55,149 nucleotides of DNA from positions 1-55,149 of the forward strand of contig CAXDRX010000010.1 of the NCBI GenBank assembly GCA_963991985.1, read 5' to 3'. Each line of letters starts with the position of its first letter. The stretch's first letter is position 1. The translations under genes and the position numbers were made by a program. A model generated the notes under the pieces. The model was given only the letters and a program-made list of their open reading frames with translations, made no database searches and was not told where the DNA came from. Source of the stretch: MED-G17 sp963991985 (GTDB taxonomy: Bacteria > Bacteroidota > Bacteroidia > NS11-12g > UBA9320). Shown here in pieces: positions 17,364-25,076 of the stretch.

Positions 17364-18356
17364 ATGGCAATATTAGAATTTCAAAAACCAGACAAAGTGG
17401 TCATGCGAAAAGAGACAGAATTTTATGGTCTTTTTGAGTTTAGCCCGTTAGAAAAAGGATATGGAACAACGATTGGGAATGCAATGCGAAGAATACTGCT
17501 TTCTTCTTTGGAAGGGTATGCAATCACTTCAGTTAAAATTCCGGAAGTGAACCATGAGTTCGATACAATCAAGGGCGTCGTTGAAGACGTTACTGAAATC
17601 ATGCTGAACCTCAAGCAAGTGAGGTTTAAGCGTATTACAGACTCAACGGAATCAGAAAAAATTTATATATCCCTCAAAGGAAAAGAAGTTTTTTCAGCGG
17701 GAGACATCGGACGACATACAAGTTCTTTCGAAGTTTTGAATCCTGATTTGGTGATTGCTCGAATGGAACCTTTTGTAAATTTAGACATTGAGATAGTAGT
17801 AGAAAAAGGAAGGGGTTATGTTCCTTCAGAAGATAATTTGCCTGCAGATGCCCCTGTTGGTGTTATTCCTTTAGACTCGGTTCATACACCCATCAAGAAT
17901 GTAAAATATTCTATTGAAGACTTTCGTGTCGAACAAAGAACAGATTTTGAGAAACTTGTTTTTGAGGTCAGTACAGATGGTTCTATACATCCCGAGGAAG
18001 CCTTAAAAGAAGCTTCAAAAATAATGATACAGCATCTCGTTTTATTTTCTGACGAGAGCATCTTATTGGATTCTCAGGTTAAATCAAAGGCTCAAGAAGT
18101 AGACGAAAATTTGTTGCATATGAGAAAGATTTTGAAAACACCACTCTCTGATTTGGATCTCTCAGTTAGAGCCTATAATTGCTTGAAAGCCGCGGAGATA
18201 CGATCGTTGGGTGAGCTGGTTAGCTTCCACATTGAAGAACTTTTGAAATTTCGAAACTTTGGTAAAAAGTCTTTAACCGAATTGGAGGAGTTTGTTAGAG
18301 AAAAGGGCCTAAACTTCGGAATGGATATCTCTAAATATAATTTAAACGACGAATAA
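17364..18356 (+). CDS. rpoA: RNA polymerase alpha subunit
   Basis: The 330-residue subunit has both domains. The N-terminal domain for dimerisation and assembly contains GYGTTIGNAMRRILLSSLEG, and the C-terminal domain contains LSVRAYNCLKAAEIRSLGEL and RNFGKKSLTELEEF. The conserved 265-type contact residues of the CTD are in place, so upstream-element and activator contacts should be possible. Confidence 0.98.
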   Translation: MAILEFQKPDKVVMRKETEFYGLFEFSPLEKGYGTTIGNAMRRILLSSLEGYAITSVKIPEVNHEFDTIKGVVEDVTEIMLNLKQVRFKRITDSTESEKIYISLKGKEVFSAGDIGRHTSSFEVLNPDLVIARMEPFVNLDIEIVVEKGRGYVPSEDNLPADAPVGVIPLDSVHTPIKNVKYSIEDFRVEQRTDFEKLVFEVSTDGSIHPEEALKEASKIMIQHLVLFSDESILLDSQVKSKAQEVDENLLHMRKILKTPLSDLDLSVRAYNCLKAAEIRSLGELVSFHIEELLKFRNFGKKSLTELEEFVREKGLNFGMDISKYNLNDE

Positions 18357-18365
18357 AATAGGGCA

Positions 18366-19067
18366 ATGCGACACGGAAAAAAATTCAATCATTTGGGGAG
18401 AAAAAAAGCGCATAGAGAGGCTATGCTGATGAATATGGCCAACTCACTAATTGAGCACAAAAGAATATTTACTACAGTTGCCAAGGCCAAAGCATTGAGA
18501 AAATTCTTTGAACCACTTGTTTCAAAAGCCAAAAATGACAATATGCATTCCCGAAGAACAGTATTTTCTTATTTAAGAAATAAGCATGCTGTGAAAGAAT
18601 TATTTGGAGATGTTGCTGATCGCGTCGGGGATAGACCAGGAGGGTATACAAGAATTTTGAAAACGGAAAATCGCCTAGGCGACAATGCAGAGATGTGCAT
18701 GATTGAACTGGTTGATTATAACGATGCAATGCTTGAAGCCAAGAATTCAAAGAAAGCAACTTCAACCGCCGCCAAAAAAAGAACGAGAAGGGGAAAATCA
18801 GCTGCCAATAAAGCAAACTTAGCGTCCCAAAATACCGATTCAGAAAAACAAGAAGACCCAAAAGATGAAGTGGCAAGTGTTGCGGATTCGGGAATAACCC
18901 AAGACGAAGGGGCTGCTAAGCAGGCGAAGAAAAAAACCAAAACAATTGAAGACTCTAAAAACAAATCTGGGCAAGCGGAAGTAAAGAAGAAACCAACGAA
19001 GAAAAAGCCCGCTCCAAAAGATCCTAGTAAACAAAAATCTGACGATCCAGAATCATCAGAAGGATAA
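18366..19067 (+). CDS. rplQ: 50S ribosomal protein L17 (bL17) with a long low-complexity tail
   Basis: The first 120 or so residues are ordinary bL17: MRHGKKFNHLGRKKAHREAM, then AKALRKFFEPLVSKAK and a GGYTRILKTENRLGDNAEMC block. The remaining 110 or so residues are Lys/Ala/Glu/Ser-rich, with repeated KKK patches and no predicted fold, taking the protein to 233 residues against about 127 in E. coli. Tails occur in other Bacteroidota but this one is long. The reading frame is uninterrupted and the codon use looks normal. Confidence 0.95.
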   Translation: MRHGKKFNHLGRKKAHREAMLMNMANSLIEHKRIFTTVAKAKALRKFFEPLVSKAKNDNMHSRRTVFSYLRNKHAVKELFGDVADRVGDRPGGYTRILKTENRLGDNAEMCMIELVDYNDAMLEAKNSKKATSTAAKKRTRRGKSAANKANLASQNTDSEKQEDPKDEVASVADSGITQDEGAAKQAKKKTKTIEDSKNKSGQAEVKKKPTKKKPAPKDPSKQKSDDPESSEG

Positions 19068-19074
19068 ATTTGTG

Positions 19075-19602
19075 ATGTTGAGAAATCATTTTCTCATCTA
19101 TATCGTATTGTTTTTTTCTTGCTCCAATGATGAGTACAGTGGTCAGCTCCAGAAGGATTACGTTGATATCAATCAGCTGATGATTCAAGGCATTATAGAT
19201 AATTTTTCTGACTCCATTTTGAAAGTTTCAACATATTCTTCTTACTCAGATTCCACCTTTATCAGTAAGGCAGACTTGCTGCGGAACAAAAGACTTTGGC
19301 AAACAAACTTGAGCCCTCAAAAGTGGACGACCGATTTTGAATTGGTTCACAACAATAGCAGGGAAAAGTACAAATCTCTATACCTGAAGCCAAAAAAGAA
19401 AAGTGAAAAAATAAAGGAAATTAATATCAACTTTAACAATTCAAGGTTCGACAATATTTTTATGGCTAAAAAGCAGAATACCTTAATCACTTCTAGCAGC
19501 CAAAAAATAACATTGAACCGTCAAAAACTTGTAATCCAATCTCAATTTGAAATAAAACCTATTTCTAAAGATCAAATAACGATACAATTTATATCCAAAT
19601 GA
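19075..19602 (+). CDS. Putative lipoprotein of unknown function
   Basis: From the ATG at 19075 (a GTG lies one codon upstream) the product has 175 residues. It begins with a hydrophobic stretch ending FFSCSND, which reads as a lipobox with the cysteine near residue 16. The rest is hydrophilic, rich in Ser/Asn/Lys, with a TLITSSSQKITLNRQKLVIQ beta-like C-terminus. No family was recognised. Its end overlaps the fabD start, so it may share the rplQ-fabD transcript. Confidence 0.6.
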   Translation: MLRNHFLIYIVLFFSCSNDEYSGQLQKDYVDINQLMIQGIIDNFSDSILKVSTYSSYSDSTFISKADLLRNKRLWQTNLSPQKWTTDFELVHNNSREKYKSLYLKPKKKSEKIKEININFNNSRFDNIFMAKKQNTLITSSSQKITLNRQKLVIQSQFEIKPISKDQITIQFISK

Positions 19603-20480
19603 TGAAAATAGCTTATGTTTATCCTGGTCAGGGTGCACAATTTATTGGTATGGGTCAAGACCTTTACGAACAAAACGAAACGGCCAAATCAATTTTTGAA
19701 GAAGCAAATGAAATATTAGGCTTTAGAATTACAGACATTATGTTCAATGGTTCTGAGGAAGACCTAAAACAAACGAGCGTAACCCAGCCAGCCATTTTTC
19801 TGCATTCTATTGTTAGAACATCCGTGGTCAGTCCTTTTGAGGCGGCAATGACCGCGGGTCATTCCTTGGGTGAATTCTCTGCCCTAGTTGCTGCTAAAGT
19901 TCTCAATTGGAAGGATGGACTAAGACTTGTTGCAACCAGGGCTTCTGCAATGCAAAAAGCTTGTGAAAATCAAGCGGGAACAATGGCTGCCATCATTGGT
20001 TTAGAAAATCATGTAATCGAACACGTTTGTAGAGAAATTGATGGGGTTGTTGTTCCTGCCAACTACAACACAAATGGTCAGCTTGTTATTTCTGGTGAAA
20101 TAGAAGCAATAGAGCAGGCCTGTGTAAAACTTACTGAACTCGGTGCCAAAAGAGCGCTTAAACTTAATGTTGGTGGGGCCTTTCATTCTCCACTTATGGA
20201 AAGTGCAGCCAAGGAATTAAAAATAGCAATCGAAAAAACAGATTTTAAGGATGCACAAATCGAAATCTACCAAAATGTGTCGGCAAAGCCTCAAAAGAAT
20301 TCTGAAGTTTTAAAAGACAATTTGCTTGCGCAACTCACTGGTCCTGTTAAATGGGCCCAATCCATTCAAAATATGATTGAAAACGGAGGAAACAAATTTT
20401 ATGAAATAGGACCAGGAAGAGCTTTGCAAGGAATGATCAAGAAAATAGACCGAAGTATCCAGACTGAGGGTCTAAGCTAA
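19599..20480 (+). CDS. fabD: Malonyl-CoA:ACP transacylase FabD
   Basis: The 293-residue enzyme transfers malonyl groups from CoA to acyl carrier protein for fatty-acid synthesis in the cytoplasm. YPGQGAQFIGMG is at residues 8-19, the nucleophile elbow GHSLGEFSAL holds Ser89, and the catalytic histidine is His196 in GGAFHSPLM. The C-terminal FYEIGPGRALQGMIKK is also conserved. The ATG at 19599 overlaps the preceding stop. Confidence 0.96.
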   Translation: MMKIAYVYPGQGAQFIGMGQDLYEQNETAKSIFEEANEILGFRITDIMFNGSEEDLKQTSVTQPAIFLHSIVRTSVVSPFEAAMTAGHSLGEFSALVAAKVLNWKDGLRLVATRASAMQKACENQAGTMAAIIGLENHVIEHVCREIDGVVVPANYNTNGQLVISGEIEAIEQACVKLTELGAKRALKLNVGGAFHSPLMESAAKELKIAIEKTDFKDAQIEIYQNVSAKPQKNSEVLKDNLLAQLTGPVKWAQSIQNMIENGGNKFYEIGPGRALQGMIKKIDRSIQTEGLS

Positions 20481-20585
20481 GGCTTTCTTTTTACTCATCA
20501 TAACGTCAAATTCAATATAAAGCTCTTCAAGACAATCCAAGAAAGCGCTTTGACTCAAATTTGTTTGTTGCATCAGATCATTCAT
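20472..20585 (-). CDS. Possible small ORF of 37 residues
   Basis: On the minus strand an ATG at 20585 opens 37 codons that end with TAG at 20474-20472, overlapping the end of fabD by 9 bases. The product begins MNDLMQQTNLSQSAFL and ends SKKKALA. It could be an amphipathic helix followed by a basic tail. It lies 67 bases downstream of the MFS gene on the same strand. No family match was recognised, and chance is a real alternative. Confidence 0.3.
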   Translation of the reverse strand: MNDLMQQTNLSQSAFLDCLEELYIEFDVMMSKKKALA

Positions 20586-20652
20586 TGTCGACTTAATGAA
20601 AAACGAAAATCAGTAAAATTTTTTCTCGAAAAGGAATGTGTGAATAGAAAGT

Positions 20653-21807
20653 TTATTTCTCCTTCATAGAAAAGTAATAAACCAAAATACCCAACATAAT
20701 GAAGGTGGTAAGCAAAGGAAGCAAAAATGCACTTTGAATATTGTTTGGGTTTTCCCCAGCAATAATTGCAGGGAATATGCTACCAATGATAATTCCCAAC
20801 TCCAAAAAAATAAACAAAGTGCTCATCGCCCGTCCTCGCGCTTTTGTAGATGCCAAATCAATTGCCCAAGCAAATATTGAAGGTGAATTGAAGCCAGTAG
20901 CTATGCCAAAAATGACAGCAGAAAGAATGAATAGAGAAAAGTTTTGTGATGCGCAAATCAAAATTAAGCCGATAAGTAAGAAAAAAGTACCTATTATTAT
21001 GACTGAGACTCTACCCAATCGATCGCTTAGTTTACCGCCGAAAAAACGAACTGTTAATGTGCTGAAGGTCATCCAAATAAAAAATAAGCCTTTGTTGTTG
21101 AGGTGAAATATTTTTTCGGAGTAGTCGGGAATCAATGTGAGTAGAGAACCAAAAGGAATGACGCCAAACAGCATCACAATCGACGGTTTAAGAACTTCTT
21201 TTGAGAGAATCTCCTGATAAGCTATTTTGATAAATTTTGGATTAAAAGTTTCTTTATTGGGAATGGTTTCTTTCATTCCCAAAATGACCAAAAGGGAGGC
21301 AAGGGCAAATAGTGCAGAAAAGAAAAATAGAGTTTGAAAACCAAGTTCAACTTTTACAAGACTCCCCAGACCAACACCAATCATAAATCCAATATTGTTC
21401 ATCAAACCAATAATACCCATGGCTTCACCTCGGCGATTGTCTGGTACGATGTCAGAAACATATGCAACGGTACCCGTGGGTTTAAATCCTGCTGACATCC
21501 CATGGAACAGTCTAATGGCAATAAAAACCGATACGAAGGAAGCGAAGGGGTAACTTGCCGATGCTAAGCAACCTATGATGGCCCCAATCATCATAACAGG
21601 TACTCTTCCAATTTTATCGGAAAGAATTCCACTAAACGGTCTGCAAACCAATGCAACAAAAGCAAAACTACTAATGATCCAAGCTTTATTTTTTGAGCCA
21701 AGACTCTCTAAATAACTGCTTAGTTCCGGAATGATTAGGTTAAAGCTTGTAAAAAAAAGAAGAGTGCTGAGGCATAATCTCCAGAAAGGTTTTGAAAAAT
21801 ACCCCAT
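20653..21807 (-). CDS. Major facilitator superfamily transporter
   Basis: The 384-residue protein has about twelve hydrophobic segments. The loop between helices 2 and 3, GILSDKIGRVPVM, is the MFS motif A (G-x-x-x-D-x-x-G-R), with a related copy GKLSDRLGRVSVI between helices 8 and 9. This places it with drug- or sugar-type efflux permeases, but the substrate cannot be told. It lies 16 bases after the small 84-residue gene on the same strand, so both probably share the promoter at 22101-22130. Confidence 0.88.
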   Translation of the reverse strand: MGYFSKPFWRLCLSTLLFFTSFNLIIPELSSYLESLGSKNKAWIISSFAFVALVCRPFSGILSDKIGRVPVMMIGAIIGCLASASYPFASFVSVFIAIRLFHGMSAGFKPTGTVAYVSDIVPDNRRGEAMGIIGLMNNIGFMIGVGLGSLVKVELGFQTLFFFSALFALASLLVILGMKETIPNKETFNPKFIKIAYQEILSKEVLKPSIVMLFGVIPFGSLLTLIPDYSEKIFHLNNKGLFFIWMTFSTLTVRFFGGKLSDRLGRVSVIIIGTFFLLIGLILICASQNFSLFILSAVIFGIATGFNSPSIFAWAIDLASTKARGRAMSTLFIFLELGIIIGSIFPAIIAGENPNNIQSAFLLPLLTTFIMLGILVYYFSMKEK

Positions 21808-21823
21808 CGGTGCGGGCCATAAA

Positions 21824-22078
21824 TTAAATTTCTACTTTCTCAAATTCCTTACCATTCCAATAACCCATGAACTCAACATTTTGTGCTGACCTCATGATCA
21901 ATTGTTTTACTTCAGGTATGGTGTCTCGACTTATCAATACATCATTTTTGGTATTGTTCATAGAATTGTAAACTTTCACCTTTACATAGTAAGCTTTTCT
22001 TTTCGTAACTGGTTTTGTTGGCGGTCTTCCCTTTCTTCCTTTCTTATCCTCTGCACTATTTTTATCTTTATTATTCAC
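21824..22078 (-). CDS. Small protein with a basic N-terminus, unknown
   Basis: The product has 84 residues. The first 28 are very charged (many Lys, with RKGRPPTKP resembling an AT-hook-like or disordered tail). The rest, AYYVKVKVYNSMNN onward, looks like a small beta-alpha fold ending MGYWNGKEFEKVEI. No family was recognised. The tail could bind nucleic acid, but that is inference. It is the first gene after a strong promoter and precedes the MFS gene. Confidence 0.65.
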   Translation of the reverse strand: MNNKDKNSAEDKKGRKGRPPTKPVTKRKAYYVKVKVYNSMNNTKNDVLISRDTIPEVKQLIMRSAQNVEFMGYWNGKEFEKVEI

Positions 22079-22100
22079 AGAATTCTATGCAATTTTGGTG

Positions 22101-22130
22101 CAAACATATTCATTGAAAGCTATTTACAAA
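22101..22130 (-). promoter_or_regulatory. Bacteroidota-type promoter for the small protein and MFS transporter
   Basis: Read on the minus strand, TTTG (22130-22127) is followed after 18 bases by TATGTTTG (22108-22101). Transcription would begin about 7 bases further on, giving a short leader to the ATG at 22078. It lies in the 80-base gap after rlmH. Confidence 0.65.
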
Positions 22131-22158
22131 GAAATTTTGAATACATCATCCACAAGAT

Positions 22159-22620
22159 TTACTCATTATGATATGGATGCCCAATATTTATTGTGTATGC
22201 ACGATATATTTGTTCCAACAAAACCAAGCGGGCAATCTCATGGGTCAATGTAAATGTAGACAAGGATAAAGTCAATATGTTGAGCTCAAATATGTCATTG
22301 TGAAATCCATTTGCATCCCCCAAATAAAAGTGGATTCTTCCCAAGCTATGTTTTTGTTGTATAAAACTTGCAAATTCTGTGCTTGTGAAGTGTTTTCCCC
22401 TCTCATCTAGTATGATGTGAACACCTTTTTTTTGTATATTTTCTTTTATGAAAAGGAGTTCTTTGACTTGTTGAGAAGAACTATCTTTATGAAGGTACTT
22501 ATGTTGATATTGAATGGATAGTTCGTGGCTTTTGGGAAATCTTTTTTGAAAATTTTCAAACAAAGGCAAATAGTCTTTGCTCGGTTTTTTGCCAAAAAAA
22601 TGAATAATAAACTTTGCCAT
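22159..22620 (-). CDS. rlmH: 23S rRNA (pseudouridine1915-N3)-methyltransferase RlmH
   Basis: The 153-residue SPOUT methyltransferase modifies helix 69 of assembled 70S ribosomes. LDERGKHFTSTEFASFI and LTHEIARLVLLEQIYRA followed by GHPYH are diagnostic. The usual SAM-loop GGxxG reads YLGDANG here, a mild departure. The ATG overlaps the last base of the rng stop. Confidence 0.93.
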   Translation of the reverse strand: MAKFIIHFFGKKPSKDYLPLFENFQKRFPKSHELSIQYQHKYLHKDSSSQQVKELLFIKENIQKKGVHIILDERGKHFTSTEFASFIQQKHSLGRIHFYLGDANGFHNDIFELNILTLSLSTFTLTHEIARLVLLEQIYRAYTINIGHPYHNE

Positions 22621-24179
22621 TACTGAGTTTTGATCTCATCTTCGTTCGGGTTAAAAATCTTAAACTCAAGTAAACCCATTTCTCTGGAACTTTGAATCTT
22701 TACCCAACTTCTATAAGTAAGAAACCATTGAACTTGACGAGAAAGTATACCTTTGGTGAAGTAAGATTGGATTACTGGATGAACCCATAAAGTTAACTTT
22801 TTTTGGTTATGATTCTGTAACAAATGAATCAAAGTATCTTCGATATCTTCAACCAACTGAGACGTATTTTCTATTTTTCCAGATCCATTACAGGTGGGGC
22901 AAGCAGCATTGGTATTGATGTTAAGTTCAGGTCGAACGCGTTGTCTTGTAATTTGTACCAAACCAAAACGAGTCATCGGCAAAATGGTATGCTGAGCCCT
23001 ATCATTTTTCATTGCTTCCTTTAGATTTTGCAATAGCATTTTCTTCTCCTCAGGATTTCTTAGGTCAATAAAATCTATTACGATAATTCCGCCCATATCT
23101 CTGAGGCGCAGTTGTCTGGCAATTTCTTTGGAAGCTTCCAAATTTATTTCCAGAGGAGTTACCAATTCACCACCATCATTTGATTTTTTTTGGTTCCCAC
23201 TGTTTACATCTATCACGTGCATAGCCTCGGTATGTTCCACAATTAGGTAGCCTCCTTGGCCAAAAGGGACTTTTTTACCAAACAAAATTTGAATCTGTCT
23301 ATTCAGTTGAAAACTTGAAAATAAAGACCCTTTGCCTTTGAATAATTTTAGGTTTTTCAGAACCCCTAGCTTACCAGACTCTTGTAAGAAGTGTTTGATT
23401 TTTTGATAAACTACCTTATCATTGGTAACGATTTGATTTAAATCATGACTCAGTAAATCGGTTAGTAGCAGGATAGATTTATCCGATTCTTCATAAATTT
23501 TGTCCCTATTTTCAGCTTGTTTTAGGGTTTCAATCATTGCCGACCATCTCTGGAATAGTTGATTTAAATCTTGGTGTAATTCTTTTACTGATTTGTCCTT
23601 GGCTGCTGTTCTACAAATCACAGTAAACTTTGCAGGCTTTATGCTTTTGGTCAGGTTTTTAAGGCGTTTTCGTTCTTCTGCATCTCCAATTTTTTTGGAG
23701 ATGGTAACGGAATCTCCAAATGGAATAATAATGTAGTATTTCCCGGCAAGACTTATCTCTGCAGATACTCTAGGACCTTTCTTTGAAATTGGCTCTTTTT
23801 CTATTTGTACAATGAGCGGAATCCCCTTTTTTAAAACTTCACCAATTTTACCCGTTTTGGTTGTTTCAGGGGAAAGATTGAATGTATCCAAATCACTTTT
23901 TCCCCAACCGCCTTTGATCACCGAGGAGGTTAAATTTATCAAAGAACGAATGTTGGGACCTAAATCATGATAATGTAGGAAAGCATCTTTCCCATAGCCA
24001 ATATCAACGAAGGCGGCATTGAGATTGGGCATAAGTTTTCTAATCGTTCCTAAGTAAATATCACCAACATTAAACTTGACTGAATCTTTGTTTTGTTGGA
24101 GTTCAATTAGATTTTGATTCTGAAGTAGTGCAATTTTTTCCCCTTTGGAGTCTTTATCTATGACGAGTTCGTAAGACAA
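22620..24179 (-). CDS. rng: Ribonuclease G / E family endoribonuclease
   Basis: The 519-residue protein has the length of RNase G, without the long RNase E tail. An S1 domain begins around residue 37 (NVGDIYLGTIRKLMPNLNAAF). The catalytic DNase I-like subdomain contains RDMGGIIVIDFIDLRN with the two metal-binding aspartates. The zinc-link is CPTCNGSG. It processes the 5' end of 16S rRNA and takes part in mRNA turnover. It sits between a COX24-type peptide gene and rlmH, both ribosome-related. Confidence 0.94.
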   Translation of the reverse strand: MSYELVIDKDSKGEKIALLQNQNLIELQQNKDSVKFNVGDIYLGTIRKLMPNLNAAFVDIGYGKDAFLHYHDLGPNIRSLINLTSSVIKGGWGKSDLDTFNLSPETTKTGKIGEVLKKGIPLIVQIEKEPISKKGPRVSAEISLAGKYYIIIPFGDSVTISKKIGDAEERKRLKNLTKSIKPAKFTVICRTAAKDKSVKELHQDLNQLFQRWSAMIETLKQAENRDKIYEESDKSILLLTDLLSHDLNQIVTNDKVVYQKIKHFLQESGKLGVLKNLKLFKGKGSLFSSFQLNRQIQILFGKKVPFGQGGYLIVEHTEAMHVIDVNSGNQKKSNDGGELVTPLEINLEASKEIARQLRLRDMGGIIVIDFIDLRNPEEKKMLLQNLKEAMKNDRAQHTILPMTRFGLVQITRQRVRPELNINTNAACPTCNGSGKIENTSQLVEDIEDTLIHLLQNHNQKKLTLWVHPVIQSYFTKGILSRQVQWFLTYRSWVKIQSSREMGLLEFKIFNPNEDEIKTQ

Positions 24180-24189
24180 TTAGAGGAGC

Positions 24190-24282
24190 TTATTTTTTGG
24201 TTTTATGACGATTCTTTTTTAGCCTTTTCTTCCTTTTGTGTGTAGCAATTTTATGTCGTTTTCTTTTTTTTCCGCTTGGCAT
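24190..24282 (-). CDS. 30-residue basic peptide of the COX24/AURKAIP1 type
   Basis: ATG at 24282 opens 30 codons ending TAA at 24192-24190. The peptide begins MPSGKKRKRHKIATHKRKKR and continues LKKNRHKTKK, which is the short KRR-rich motif of the COX24_C/DUF1713 family known from mitochondrial ribosomal protein mS38. Many Bacteroidota carry such a free-standing peptide, so a ribosomal role is likely but inferred. It lies 10 bases upstream of rng and starts one base after the TPR gene ends, in the same operon. Confidence 0.8.
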   Translation of the reverse strand: MPSGKKRKRHKIATHKRKKRLKKNRHKTKK

Positions 24283-24283
24283 A

Positions 24284-24715
24284 CTAATTTGAAACTTCTA
24301 AACTTTTGTTGATTTCCAACAATTTTTGTTGGTATATTAATTTTTGTGGGTGCAAAAATATCAATTTTTCAAACTTTTCTTTCGCTTTGATGAGCTGACC
24401 GCTTTGAATACTCCACAAACCTAAATAGTACAAGGCAATCTCATTGTCCGGGTTTTTAACCAAAACTTGGTCTTTCAGAATAGCCACACCAGTCATTACA
24501 TTTCCTTTGTTTAGCACATCCAACACAGCATCTTCTGCAATTTTATAATCCTCCTGATCAGATTGGGTTAAAAAGTCGTCTAGCTTGCGAATGCCGAGAG
24601 AATCATTTTTATTAGATTGTTTTTGTTTCCGATTGAAAGTGTTCGTAAACAAAGCAGCAGTTAGGGAAATAAAAAGAGCTAGGATTCCCCATTTGAGTAA
24701 GTTGTTGGAAGTCAC
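24284..24715 (-). CDS. Membrane-anchored TPR-like protein
   Basis: The 143-residue product has an N-terminal transmembrane segment, WGILALFISLTAALF. A soluble helical part follows, with tetratricopeptide-like pairs (IALYYLGLWSIQSGQLIKAKEKFEKL). It probably scaffolds protein contacts at the membrane; partners are unknown. It lies 6 bases downstream of the HU gene. Confidence 0.7.
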   Translation of the reverse strand: MTSNNLLKWGILALFISLTAALFTNTFNRKQKQSNKNDSLGIRKLDDFLTQSDQEDYKIAEDAVLDVLNKGNVMTGVAILKDQVLVKNPDNEIALYYLGLWSIQSGQLIKAKEKFEKLIFLHPQKLIYQQKLLEINKSLEVSN

Positions 24716-24721
24716 AAAAGT

Positions 24722-25012
24722 CTAGCTCGTTGGTACCTTTTCTTTAACTTTTTGAAGAAAAACTTTTGCCGGCTTAAATTTTGGAATAAAATGTGCTGGT
24801 ATAATTATTTGTTGGTTTGCGGAAATGTTTCTGGCCACTTTTTTGGCCCTTTTTTTCAAAATAAAACTTCCAAAACCTCTGAAATATAAATTATTTCCTT
24901 CAGCAAGCTTATTTTGTACCGTTGTAAAAAAGGATTCAACAGTCTCTTGAACAATAATTTTTTCAATTCCTGTTTTGAGGTGAATTTCGTTAATTACTTC
25001 CGCTTTGGTCAT
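24722..25012 (-). CDS. HU/IHF family DNA-binding protein
   Basis: This 96-residue histone-like protein begins MTKAEVINEIHLKTGIE and has the beta-arm core YFRGFGSFILKKRAKKVARN. The arm tip reads NQQIIIPAHFIPKFKPAK, with IPAHFIPKFKP taking the place of the usual proline-tipped minor-groove segment. It bends and compacts DNA. It is the first gene of the minus-strand group running to rlmH, divergent from mutY. Confidence 0.9.
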   Translation of the reverse strand: MTKAEVINEIHLKTGIEKIIVQETVESFFTTVQNKLAEGNNLYFRGFGSFILKKRAKKVARNISANQQIIIPAHFIPKFKPAKVFLQKVKEKVPTS

Positions 25013-25032
25013 AGCTATCTCTTATATATTGC

Positions 25033-25040
25033 CAAAAGTA
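25033..25040 (-). promoter_or_regulatory. Possible -7 box for the HU-rng-rlmH operon
   Basis: On the minus strand TACTTTTG (25040-25033) matches TAnnTTTG, 21 bases before the HU ATG. No TTG is visible at the expected distance upstream, so support is partial. Confidence 0.4.
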
Positions 25041-25076
25041 CTGATTTGCTGTTAATAAGATGTAAAATTTTTTAAT

